A stretch of 64,000 nucleotides of DNA, taken from positions 21,041,183 to 21,105,182 of the forward strand of contig OZ034972.1 of assembly GCA_964030785.1 (NCBI GenBank). Reading direction: 5' to 3'. Position 1 is the first letter of the stretch. Each line of letters opens with the position of its first letter. The notes beneath the pieces are model-generated. The model saw nothing but the letters and a program-made list of their open reading frames with translations. It searched no databases and was not told the DNA's origin. Made by a program: the position numbers and the translations under genes. This DNA comes from Siderastrea siderea (Eukaryota; Cnidaria; Anthozoa; Scleractinia; Rhizangiidae). Shown piece by piece: positions 11,601 through 37,794 of the stretch.

Positions 11601-13300
11601 ACATGCGAATGGTCTTCAGCTCTGAGTCTACGGTTCTCCGCCATGTTGTAACTGGGCGCCCTCTCTTCATGTCTCTTGCGTTTGCCTTGGCGGTTCCAAT
11701 CAAGCGACTGGGGTGTAATATTGGACCTGCCCCTTCGAAGGGTATGTCCAATCTACCTCCATTTGCGCTCTCTGATAGTCGGTCAAAGATAGGGCTCTAT
11801 TGCGTTCTATGCCACAGTTTCTGGTTGAATATTCTGACTGGCCATCTTATTTGCAGAATCTGCCTCAGGCATCTGTTCACGAAAAACTGTAACTTGAGCT
11901 CTAAATCCTTTGTGTGTCTGTGATCCACAAAACAAAACGGACTTAACATTTGCGCTGAACAGTCCAAGCTTTGTTTTCAAATGGAGGCCACAAATAAAAA
12001 ACATGTTTCCTATTACATGAAAGGAAGTCTACCTTAATATTGCAGGAAATTATCGAAATTGTTTTTCACAATATATTTTTATGTTTTTGCAATCCTTTTG
12101 AAAAAAAAAAACCTGCAGTTGCAAGAAGATCTTTAATTGGCCAAATTAAATTGGATACCTCACACAAAAAGGCCGGAACCAAATTACGCGTTTTCGAGCT
12201 CTTCTTGCCATCATATCCTATCATTAATCAGTTGATCGTAGGATGAAAATAAGTTTTCGTCAGTTTTGCTTTTATGATCTGATTCCCTTTTATCTGACTA
12301 CAAAGTCGTGAATTTGAAATATAAAACAAACAAACAAACTTAGACAATGCGCTCTTAAATACACCTACTAAGGGGTTCAATATGTTTGTGAATAAGCCAT
12401 CAGGTAATGTAATTAACCAGTCAATAAACAACTTGTACATAAGAAGGAATGTATCACTGTTTGTTCTCTGATTAATTGTTGAAGTTTTTTGCTCTTTCTA
12501 GGGTTTTGATCTGAGCACGCATTGAAGGTAACAAATTTTTTATAGATTGGACAATTATTTACTGTTCCTTTTTTCTTTTCCTTTTAATTTTGTTTCATTT
12601 CTTTTTGCTGCTAGTTTTGTTTTTTTACGTACCTTAAATGTTTGGATGGCTGTTTTATTATCATTGACGCTGTTTTGGTATTTTGGCTCGAAGCGCACTG
12701 ACTGCATGATCCACTTGGACAATGTTGGATGAACAATGTGAAAAAAAGGGAAATGTGCAGTCTTTACTCAGCGAAATATGCAGTTTTTCATTAACATTTT
12801 GTTGCTGTAGGTGTAATTGGTTCCGGCAATGAACACATTTTCCTAATGCAAGCTAAAAGCCAGGTAAAAAAAACATACGGGCAGCATTTATTGCAACTTT
12901 TTGAGCAACAATATTGCGTTGCAAGTTGAGGTTGTTGCACGTATTACCACCTCCTCGCGTAACAAATTTTCACGTCACGGAAAGTAAATATCTTAAGTCT
13001 TTTAATTTTTAACTTTTAACTTTTACGATATCGTCAACCCGTTTTTTTTTTGTGTTTATCCCGTTATATGGTTTTCATGAGTGCTGAGACCTGCTTTCCA
13101 TATTATTTTTCAATTTAGCCTTTTTGATAATCAATTCAATTGTAACCAAACGGCTAATTAACCTGAACAATTCATCAAATTAACAAACTACCAATTGACT
13201 TATTACCCGGGTTATTGTTGTTGTTGTTGATCACTTTTCCTAATTATAATAATGATCCTAATTAACGTAATTAGAAGGCTACTTAATTAGAAAGAGCCAT
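8638..13300 (+). repeat. Degenerate tandem array, period near 0.9 kb
   Basis: Landmarks recur in order. TAATCGTTGAAGTTGTTCAT-like starts are at 8638, 10240, 11142 and 12471 (weaker at 9600). Exon-like GCTCCGAGCACGCACGCAGC blocks follow. Then come AGAAGTCTAC...ATTGCAGGAA blocks (9075, 10610, 12026) and CCGGATAATTAACTTTTAAG blocks (about 8540, 9550, 10148, 11039). Spacing is 0.6-1.0 kb after removing the inserted LINE. Units differ by many indels, so the array is old. No coding frame is kept. Confidence 0.65.
11516..11999 (-). mobile_element. RTE-like LINE, 5-prime truncated, degenerate 3-prime end
   Basis: On the minus strand the sequence reads TKLGLFSANVKSVLFCGSQ, then after a frameshift NRCLRQILQIRWPVRIFNQK, then KWR- and GRPVTTWRRTV-like segments, each in different frames with stops. 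This is the typical C-terminus of a non-LTR reverse transcriptase. It ends in a (GAT)n-type tail (CATCATCATCATCATT on the plus strand at 11518). It interrupts a unit of the 0.9 kb array. Confidence 0.65.
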
Positions 13301-13605
13301 GCACTTGTTTGAAATACTGCAATAAAAGCCATTATTATTATTATCATTATTATTATTGCAGAATTCACGTCTGTATGCTAAAAATTAAACTAGCTACACA
13401 GGGCGCATAGCGTAACCTATGAGCCTTGGAGTAAAAAAAAAAAACAAAAAAAAAAACAAAAAAATATATATATATATATAATAATGTTTGTATCTAAGAG
13501 GTACTTGTGAAATAAAGAAATACCAAAATCTAGAATCTAACATCTAAAATCTCAACCATCCGTAAACTACATAAGATGACAGAGTTCTCTAGATTTGTCC
13601 ATTCG

Positions 13606-13965
13606 TCAAGTTGCAACTTTGAAAGTTCGGGCAATGTTGAGTGTGCCTGACAGTACCGCCTTCTGCATCTTCCACAGCACCTCTCTACTCCTGCTTCCTA
13701 CGATCTCATGCATAGTAGTGTCCATCTCCCGTGAACACCCCCCAAGGGCATCTATGATGATGTTGTGCTGTTGCACCTCGTAACCTTGGGAACTGCTGTT
13801 TCAATTCCCAGGGCAGGGGGCCATACTTGAGGGTCTTCTCCTCGCTCTTCTTCTCTCTGTTGTTGATCCATGGACAGCTCATCTCTAGTGTGGTGCCTTG
13901 CTTGCTCTTGTGATTGACGATGCGGGCGTCCACTCTGTTGGACCTCATCTCTTATTATTATCATC
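13606..13965 (-). pseudogene. Retrotransposon ORF C-terminus, restriction-like endonuclease type
   Basis: The minus strand reads [38 protein letters not shown] and WELKQQFP. After a 1-base frameshift near 13785 it continues [13 protein letters not shown] and ends AVLSGTLNIARTFKVAT with a stop at 13606. The (D)...E.(S)CPW pattern resembles the C-terminal endonuclease of R2/NeSL-like non-LTR elements in cnidarians; that family name is inference. It is 5-prime truncated against a trinucleotide microsatellite. Confidence 0.5.
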
Positions 13966-14056
13966 TCTTATTATTATTATCTCTTATTATTATTATCATC
14001 TCTTATTATTATTATCATCTCTTATTATTATTATCTCTTATTATTATTATCATCTC

Positions 14057-14121
<65 letters not shown>

Positions 14122-14132
14122 GTTATTGTTAC
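13944..14132 (+). repeat. TTA/ATC trinucleotide microsatellite
   Basis: A long run of TTA triplets is punctuated regularly by ATCTC, giving a compound minisatellite (CTC TTATTATTATCAT units). ORFs over it (poly-Leu, poly-Tyr, poly-Asn) are artefacts. Confidence 0.9.
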
Positions 14133-14876
14133 TAGCACCTTTCGAAATTTTCGCACTTTTTGCTTTCGGACATAAAACTTTGGACGTCTTTTGGAAATTT
14201 TTTCTTTCACCGAAACAACTCAGATAAGAGTAATCCATTCGTTACATACCAGAAAATGAGTGAATTATTAATCGAATTATTGTCCTAATAATTTCAGGAA
14301 CATTAATACCACAATTGCAATAAAACCAGCTACAGTATAGGACTAAGTATACGAGCTGAATATAATCACCAAACGCCGAACTAAATCATACTTTAGCCAT
14401 TCAAGCGAAAACTGACGTTTGAAGATTCAACGAAACTGCCATGAATCGTCAGAGGAAAACTGTTAATGTCCAACGTTACTTTATCTCCGTGCAGATAGCC
14501 CCAGTTACAAAAGTTTTGACATTTAAAGTTTGGATGCTTCATTTTTTCGGACGTTAGTTTTGGGAGAAATTTTAGCATCCGAAATTCTCGAAGTTCTTAG
14601 GAAATAAACTCAATCAGAACGACGGGGAATTAACGCAATAAAGAGGCAGCAAATTGTCATTTTTCCGTTGTGGTTATTTTCGGCTTTTTCTGCTCTGTTT
14701 GCTACGCTATCAGCTACTGGTTCATAAGAACACACGTTTTTACTGTAAAAGGTTCTTTTTATCTTCGTCTGCAAAACCGTACATAGAGATAACAAGAACA
14801 ACCGACAACGAACAAACAACGCACGGTTCGGCAACAGTCTTCAGTGCAATGTATTTTAAAGAAAGTTCGTTGACTA

Positions 14877-15230
14877 AAGGCTGGTTTCCATATGATCGCT
14901 ACAATCGCTAAGATCGCTGCCATCGCTGGAAAAAAAGTTCAACGATCGTTGCGATCATATGGAAACTACTTTTCAGCGATCGCAGCGATCGTTGTGACAA
15001 CGATCGCTGAGACAACACTGGTTTCCATGTGATCACTACGATCGCTACCAAAAAAGTTTAACGGTCGTTGCGACTTCGATCGCTGAGCAGTTTCCATATA
15101 GGCTGGTTTCCATACGATTGCTGTAGATCGTTGCGATCGCTAAAAAGTGGTTTCCACATAATCACAACGACTGCTGAACGTTTTTGCCAGAGAACGCAGC
15201 GATCGTAGCGATCATATGGAAACCAGCCTT
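14877..15230. repeat. GATCGC-rich palindromic element, two abutting copies
   Basis: The ends AAGGCTGGTTTCCATATGAT and the inverse (ATCATATGGAAACCAGCCTT) enclose dense CGATCG/GATCGC motifs. A second GGCTGGTTTCCAT start at about 15101 shows that two units are joined. More GATCGC fragments continue to about 15322. A diverged single copy is at 55361-55498. Confidence 0.6.
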
Positions 15231-15432
15231 ATAGACTTCAGTTCTATCTCAGCGATCGTAGCGATCGTTGTGATCATAACGGAAACCACCATCCATTAAT
15301 CGTAGCGATCACAGCGATCATTTTAAGGGAATTGGACAATTGAGCCGGAGAATAAGCAACCGTAATCCCCAATTCCCAACCGGAGTACCCGAACGGAGAA
15401 TTGGGTTCCATTTACTTTTTTCTATTCGTTCC

Positions 15433-15619
15433 TAGTCTCCTTCGCAGCCGCTCGGGCAGGAGTCACGCAACGCTCCCCGTCCCCAAGCGTTGGGGACGTT
15501 GCGTGACTCCGGCCCGAGTCTCCTTCGCAGCCGCTCGGGCTGGAGTCACGCAACGCTCCTCGTCCCCAAGCGTTGGGGACGTAGCGTGACTCCGGCCCGA
15601 GCGGCTGCAAAGGAGACTA
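15433..15619. repeat. Double GC-rich hairpin MITE
   Basis: TAGTCTCCTTCGCAGCCGCT at the left is inverted at the right end. Each ~92 bp half also folds on itself (GGAGTCACGCAACG against CGTTGCGTGACTCC, tip CGTCCCCAAGCGTTGGGGACG). The two halves are near-identical direct copies. Confidence 0.6.
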
Positions 15620-16632
15620 ATTCGTTCCAGGTCCTGCGCCAAAAGTCAAGCTAGGGCCAGACTCGCTGTAAATTAGAGTGAATTGTACATGCTAGTCTCG
15701 AACGGAATTTCCCATTCGGGAGGTTTTGCTTGTTTGCACAAACCGTAGACCAACCGGTTTTCCCCTGTAAATGGTAAACAACCAGAACAACTTGTACTTA
15801 ATTATGTATCATAATTTATGCCTTAATTAATCGCTGACGCTGTTTATTTCTTCCAGGATTTTGCTCCGAAAAAGCAGGCAGCGCTGGAAATTCAGGTACC
15901 GTAGAATTCCGGGACATCTTTTGATGATAACCTCTCCGAAAGTCACCGCCCCGAAAGTACAAAACTTTGTTGTCAAATAAGTTTATGTATTCGCTTCACC
16001 CATCTTTTCAGGGTTACGAGAGTCGATGAGATGATCTTTCAGTTGTTTTCAGTTAGATGGCCACCCCATAAGTAGCTTCTTACCAAACGTTGACCCCTTT
16101 GCCCTGCTAGTTCCGAAGGTAAATTTGGGTGTTACCTTTAGAATTCTAAGGCAACAAGACTCGGTATTTTAATTAAACAAATATCCTGTCCCAGTAAAGT
16201 GCACCCATCACTGATGGTAACTTTCTTTGGTATGATTTCGTGGTCAATATAGCCGATACTACTTTAGACCGTTAGTTTGAAAGCAGGCTCCAACATTGCT
16301 CGAAACAAAATGATAAAATGAAATAAAAACGTTTAATTCATGCTGAACCCGAGTTTTTTATCCTTTGACTAAATTTGAAGACGTCTTATTTTCATTCAGC
16401 CGATGTAAGTGTTAGAACTATCTAATTTATCTCTTTTTACACAAGGGTACCTAACTAGGGCTGGTTCGGGTGAATTATTATTGTTGTTTGTATGCCCTTT
16501 ACTGTCCCAGTTCTTCTGATTCAGTTGTGAAAAACTAACGATTCTTTTTTGGTGGGATAACAGCGCACACTGGCAACGTTTTTTGTTATCAAAACGCAGC
16601 CTTCAGTAGCTCGCTCACAACCTTGGTTATGA

Positions 16633-17031
16633 CTACACCATATCCAACAAGCACGAGTGAAATAATCGTTTTATGAGATTCTCAATCTCGGTAATCTTGG
16701 AATGATTTTTTGCCATATTTCTGGACAAAGATTTTGCATCGCGCGAAAATTTCATTCCCGACTTCCTCCTTTTCCCGCCTTTCACGCAATCTTGGGAAGT
16801 TGAGGTTCGCGTGAAGAACTTTCTCCGCCTTAAATTTTCGCCATTTTGTTTTGCTAGAAAAAAATTTGGTGAAAAATTCATTTGCAATGCAAATGTTATG
16901 TTTAGAACATTTCGTGCAGCTAAAACAATGGCAAAAATCTTGTTTTTGTTTGCCACTTCCCCTCCCACGTCCCCTGGGGATGTTTGACGCACGTGCTTCT
17001 CACTTTTCAACGCGGCCATTTTGAATGACAA
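16633..17031 (-). CDS. Unidentified 132-codon ORF divergent from IMPDH
   Basis: An uninterrupted ORF, one of the longest unexplained ORFs in an AT-rich window. It starts MSFKMAALKSEK and ends LIKRLFHSCLLDMV. The product is basic and Lys/Arg-rich, with no membrane segment or signal peptide. The second methionine (17019) lies in AAAATGGCC, which also resembles a YY1-type core promoter motif. The start is only 116 bp from the IMPDH start on the opposite strand, so the two could share a bidirectional promoter. I do not recognise a domain. It could be a real small gene, the first exon of a longer gene, or a repeat-derived ORF. Transcript evidence or copy number would separate these. Confidence 0.35.
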   Translation of the reverse strand: MSFKMAALKSEKHVRQTSPGDVGGEVANKNKIFAIVLAARNVLNITFALQMNFSPNFFLAKQNGENLRRRKFFTRTSTSQDCVKGGKRRKSGMKFSRDAKSLSRNMAKNHSKITEIENLIKRLFHSCLLDMV

Positions 17032-17146
17032 CTGAGTTTATTCGATGCAACGTAAAAGCAGTCTTTCGTTGTGTATCTGCAGCTGACAATTAGTCGCTTA
17101 TTCTTTCGCATTCAAGGGGGAGAACACACAGGACTTCGACAGTACC
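17032..17146. promoter_or_regulatory. Putative bidirectional promoter between IMPDH and the divergent ORF
   Basis: The 115 bp between two divergent ATGs has no TATA box. A GCGGCCATTTT motif at about 17012-17022, just inside the divergent ORF, reads AAAATGGCCGC on the minus strand and resembles the YY1 site common in short housekeeping promoters. The promoter role is inferred from position only. Confidence 0.35.
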
Positions 17147-33426
<16,280 letters not shown>

Positions 33427-35721
33427 TGCCCAGGAGCCAGAGGATAAAATATTACTCATTCCTACGTGCTGTACCAAGTGGATATCATATGTATAAATAG
33501 CATAAAAGCAAAAGCGTTACAAATAATTATCAAATAGAGAATATCTAGAAGAGGTTTTTTCCTTTGACTTTCAAAACGAACAATTGATAGCTCACTTCAT
33601 CACTCATCACCCTACTTGCGTGGAGGGGCGTTGCGTGACAACCCAAGAGACAGCACTGAATAACGTAATGTGCATGTTACTTACGTCACCGGGTCTTGAG
33701 TTTAGAGAACTATTTTCCCTGTTTCGTTCCAAACGAAAATTGTTTCAAACTAAATCTGAAAAGGGGTTGAATCCATCCTCCTGAAAACGCAATGAAATAT
33801 CTACCATCTAACGCCGAGCTTAACCTTCCTATCTTTTTTAAATTGGAAATTCATTGGAAATGGCCGGCATTTTGAATGAAAAGCCCACGTTTAGTACCGC
33901 CAACCAATTTGAGCGTTTTCGGGTGCTATCTCACTATCTACCCAAATATCGGCTAAACTTCACTTGCTTCCCTTCTTTTTCCTCTACTATCCTCTGTTCA
34001 TTTTTGCAACCTTAATGATTGATTCTGTCATTATCTACGTTATACTTGATTTTATGAAGTCTTTGAAAAACCTCCTCTAAATTTTAGATGAAGAATTAGG
34101 CTTGTTAATATCCCTTTGGCTTCATATTAACATACATTCATTTATCGTAGTTATTCATGTAGTTGAGAAATTACCAAATACTGCGATTTTATCGTGGAAA
34201 AAAGTAACAAAATGAACTCTACTGTAAGAGAAAAGCGTTAACTTAGTTAAGTAAGAAGTTGGTTTCAGTATATTATGATACATCCTCGATATTTATATGA
34301 AAACTTCACGTTAGGATAGTGTTAAATTCTTTTGAGCTAAGATAGAGAATGATAAAGAGTTGTAGATTTTAGTTGTACCCTTAATTCTCTCGCCAGAAGC
34401 ACATTTCTTCTTCATATCTGGAGCTTACTATCTGTTAAACATCAGTTACCTTTCATTACGTTTATTTGGCTCGAAAATAACTCATTCTTGAATAGCTAAT
34501 CTCAAGGTCTTTTGTCATTAAAATGTCGTTTGCTTTAAGGTGTATGAGAAAGCGCTAAAGGATTTTGGACGGTTTGGTTGTCCCAGCAATTTTCTCATTT
34601 TTGTTCTGGATGTAATCCTTGCCTATGCTAGCAATATGCTCTACTATAAAGAACAATTAAACAGAATCTCACATCAGAAAAAAAGGTAGCAAAGTCATCA
34701 GTCAAGTTGTCCAGAAATCCACTTTCTTTTCAATAAACGCCTTCAAAAGTGGAAGTGAACTTTCTCTTTCTTCGTGTAAAAGGCACGCTCGAGTAGAGGC
34801 CCGACCGTCCGTCTCAGAGAGCTACGTTCTTGGACAGAGATAAAGTACACCAACTCTGCTTCTTCATTTTAGAGTGGTGTCTACCTGAAATGTTCCATTA
34901 TCGGGGAGTTTACTACTGTATATCTTAACGTTAATTTATATTTATTTTTGTTACAGAATATTTGCGATTTTTTTCTTCTTATACAGAAGCAGGTGTCACT
35001 GGTATTTTTGTGTTATAGCGTAGTCACAATCTTTTCCCAAACGATTGTAGGCTTGCTGTTAAACTTAAATTAGCAGTTGTCTTCTCACTGTTGTTGTAAA
35101 CAGGTTGCGCCGATGCTAAAACGAAACTGTTTTCCTTTGTTAAATTGGCCCTTCTAACTTTATCTGAGGAAAAATGTTTCTTAGTTTAATAATATACCTG
35201 AGATGCAATTAAAAATTATATATGTCGCTGTAAGTGAATGACTGAGGTGTCCTTGTTATGTTATTTTATCAAATGAAAAGGATAATACCATCGCTATGAT
35301 TGGTTAAAAACTATTGACCTAGAAATAATTGTTGAGCTTTACTCAGGGTTTTGGCTAACATCGGATTCATAGGTGAAACAAGCGAACTGATAAGTGCCGA
35401 GGGTACGAACTTTGGGGGTTCCGGGGGCATCCCCCCCCCCCCGAGAGATTATTGAAATTGGACTCTGAAACGCCCTTTCCTGCGTTCCCTAGACCGGAAG
35501 TGGTTAACCGAGAAAGTCTTTTAAGGCATTAAAATGCTCACAAAAAAGTAAATGTTTGAATTGGCAATTATGATAGTGATCAGTCTGCAGAGGTGGGCAA
35601 TGACGAATAATGATTTCATCATTTATGACAGGAATGATCATTCGTTTCCGATTGTATGAGATACATCACCTGTTACATAAGTGAGCGAAATAAGGCTCAA
35701 CTCTATCGTTGATAAACAAAT
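33427..35721. other. IMPDH 3-prime flank, no second gene seen
   Basis: Probably includes the IMPDH 3-prime UTR. The only strong AATAAA is at 34732-34737, 1.3 kb past the stop; closer variants such as ATAAAA near 33491 are weak. A C13 run is at about 35431. No ORF here looks coding. Confidence 0.4.
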
Positions 35722-36066
35722 ACTGCATAAGTTGCGTTAATAACTGCGAGGATCTTCTTTACATTTATTTCTTCATTCCGCAGTTCAAATATATGAATTT
35801 CATATATTCATAATTTCATCTTCATCTTTCCCGGGTATATTACGAACCAATTTGATGACCAGCTCCCAGTTGGCTTGTTAGCTCAATTGGTTAGAGCGCT
35901 GCACCGGTATCGCAGAGGTCAGGGTTCGAATCCCGGCAAGCCTGATTTTTTTCAGGCTTTTTTTCGCAACTGCATAAGTTGCGTTAATAACTGCGAGCAT
36001 CTTCTTTACATTTATTTCTTCATTCCGCAGTTCAAATATATGAATTTCATATGTTCATAATTTCAA
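35722..36066 (+). repeat. tRNA-derived SINE-like dimer
   Basis: A ~100 bp block starting ACTGCATAAGTTGCGTTAAT occurs at 35722 and again at 35969 (247 bp apart) with very few differences. The tRNA-like head lies between the copies. The head ends with a small hairpin, AGCCTGA and TCAGGCT around a T run, then the shared body. This is the arrangement of tandem SINE copies, the first truncated at its 5-prime side. I recall similar units in coral genomes but cannot verify it. Confidence 0.6.
35872..35943 (+). tRNA. tRNA-like sequence, probably the head of a SINE
   Basis: A cloverleaf is recognisable: 5-prime GGCTTGT, D-arm GCTC/GAGC, T-arm TTCGAAT loop between GGG and CCC, and 3-prime CAAGCC. The box A TAGCTCAATTGG and box B GGTTCGAATCC fit the RNA polymerase III consensus exactly. 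The anticodon loop reads CCGGTAT (formal anticodon GGT, Thr), but position 33 is C instead of the near-universal U, the last anticodon-stem pair is A-C, and one base is missing in the T-arm/acceptor region. It sits between two direct repeats and is followed by a T run. A tRNA-derived retroposon head is more likely than a working tRNA. Confidence 0.5.
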
Positions 36067-36486
36067 ATACAAAATCATCCGGTTTATTTACACTTCAGAA
36101 AATAACTATTTCGTGTAAAAGTACCGGACCTTACATGTCAAAGGACCGGACGTTACGTCTGGCCTCCGGTCTTGAGCGCTCGCGGCAACTTCTTGCAGTG
36201 CTGCGCGCCGTGGCGTTGCCACGTCCACGAAGTTTTTGCTTAGTTCCTGTCAACTTTTTGACAGTAAAATCCACCAGGAGAGTCAAAGTATGAGATGGAT
36301 GCTGTCGCTGGAGATCTGTCAGGAACCACAAGTCTCCTTTGAAAAAGCTTGGGTCTTGTAGTAAATCGACAAGGATGATCATCACCAGTGAAAACACAGC
36401 CTAGTCCCCATGGTTTTCTGGCTCGTTTAGGCCTGGATCCTACTTTTTGCCTGGTGTGTTCATTTCTTGACTTGCAAAAGTTTAGC

Positions 36487-36771
36487 CTGAGAAAACAGCC
36501 GACGTTTCGCGAGGTCGCCACTTGAGCCCTCGCAAAACGACGTCTGAGTAACGAGCACAGAAATTCCATACTGATGACGTGTCACTACCCAGATTTAGGT
36601 AGTGCTTCTGACAGGTTGAAACACAAGGGAATTTCGTTTCAACCAATCAGAAGCACTACCAAGATCTGGGTAGTGACATGTCATCAGTATGGAATTTCTG
36701 CGCTCGTTACTCAGGCGGCGTTTTGTGAGGGCTCAAGTGGCGACCTCGCGAGACGTTGGCTGTTTTCTCAG
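36487..36771. mobile_element. Foldback element, ~110-140 bp arms
   Basis: The left arm starts TGAGAAAACAGCCGACGTTT and the right arm is its inverse with few changes. The arms cover about 36487-36593 and 36666-36771. Inner secondary inverted repeats (GGTAGTGCTTCTGA and TCAGAAGCACTACC) extend the hairpin almost to the centre. It has no coding capacity. Confidence 0.65.
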
Positions 36772-36818
36772 TCTAGCAAAAGTTCAAAATATGACTGTTT
36801 TCCAGGGCAAATGACAAT

Positions 36819-37403
36819 TACCGTTCTTTCTCGTTTAAACGCCGGGGCCTTTATTTAAGACTAGACCTCGTAGACCCAGTGTTTTTTTGAACTGGCGTTT
36901 ACTCGGGGCCCAGCGTTTATTATGAAGGGATCTTTTCATAATTTTTGATACGCTTAGTTTTTTTGGTTTTTAACCAGTACTTTAGGTTCACTAAAACACG
37001 TAAAATTAGCAGCAAAATACAGCACAACATAAGTTAAACAGGAAAAGAATGCTACCTATTTCGTCTGTAGTCGATTAAATTCAAAACAAGACGGTAAAAT
37101 TGGGTGTCTAGATCAGTAGCGTGTAGCGTACATCATGGTGTCTTCCTTTAGCTGGAATGAGGGAAATAAATTGAGCTGACGTACTGTAGTGGTTCAGGAA
37201 CCCTTTTTAAATTACTATAACTTAATTTCGACGAGGATCAGTAACGTATACGTTCAGTTTCAAATAAACGTCGGACCTCAAATAAACGCCGATACCTCGA
37301 ATAAACGCCGGGGGTGTTTATTTAAAATTTGGCCGTTTCGGCCCGGCGTTTGTTGAACCCGGTGCTTATTCGAGACCTGGCGTTTAATCAGGAAAATACG
37401 GTA
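36819..37403. mobile_element. MITE related in its ends to the 18.1 kb element
   Basis: The left end TACCGTTCTTTCTCGTTTAA and the inverse of the right end TACCGTATTTTCCTGATTAA flank repeated AAACGCCGG blocks (best seen 37262-37385). The outer TACCGTATTTYCCT motif is shared with the element at 18090-18899. It lies between the SINE region and the small HSP 3-prime end. Confidence 0.5.
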
Positions 37404-37469
37404 TATATATTGTTCGGAATAGAAGGAAAGAAAGAACAAAAATGACTAAACCCATAGCTTTTTCCAAGA

Positions 37470-37475
37470 TTTATT
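37470..37475 (-). terminator. Candidate poly(A) signal of the small HSP gene
   Basis: Plus-strand TTTATT is AATAAA on the minus strand, about 320 nt past the stop codon. It is the first convincing hexamer downstream. Confidence 0.45.
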
Positions 37476-37794
37476 GCATCACTTGAAGCCTTAGTATAAA
37501 AAATACAAGCTGTTTAAACATATATTACTTTCCAGTTTTATAGAAGCATCAACTTACATTTCTTAAACTGTCCGAAAATCAATGGCGTAATCAACAAAAG
37601 TAGTTATAATACGCAACGATTAAAGAATTCCATGAATATCATTTAACGGGTTATTAAAACTTAACATTGTTAGTCCCCTCTACTAACTATGAACTAAACC
37701 GCTCTTTCTTCTGCGCGCTTCAGAGGGTTGTCTTAAAATGCAGTCCTTACTGACTGGTTGACTCAGTCTCTATAAATTCTCTTTTCCCGCCTCA

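Larger units (their letters stand above)
13300..16600. other. End of the repeat array, mixed insertions, no gene
   Basis: Holds an ATT microsatellite (13333-13360), poly-A with TA repeats (13430-13482), the retrotransposon remnant, microsatellite and palindromic elements listed separately, and a last array landmark at 15780-15905 (CAACTTGTACTTAATTATGT, then TTTTGCTCCGAAAAAGCAGG). From 15906 to 16600 I see nothing recognisable. Confidence 0.4.

Noticed and set aside
12547..12732. 61-codon hydrophobic ORF
   Set aside because: Phe/Leu-rich because of T-rich DNA; it lies in the degenerate array and has no homologue I recognise.
13898..14238. ORFs of poly-Leu, poly-Tyr and poly-Asn over the TTA repeat
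   Set aside because: They are translations of a trinucleotide microsatellite with no flanking coding signal.
35872..35943. A functional tRNA-Thr(GGT)
   Set aside because: C at position 33, a mismatched anticodon stem and a missing base, plus the SINE-like context, make function unlikely.
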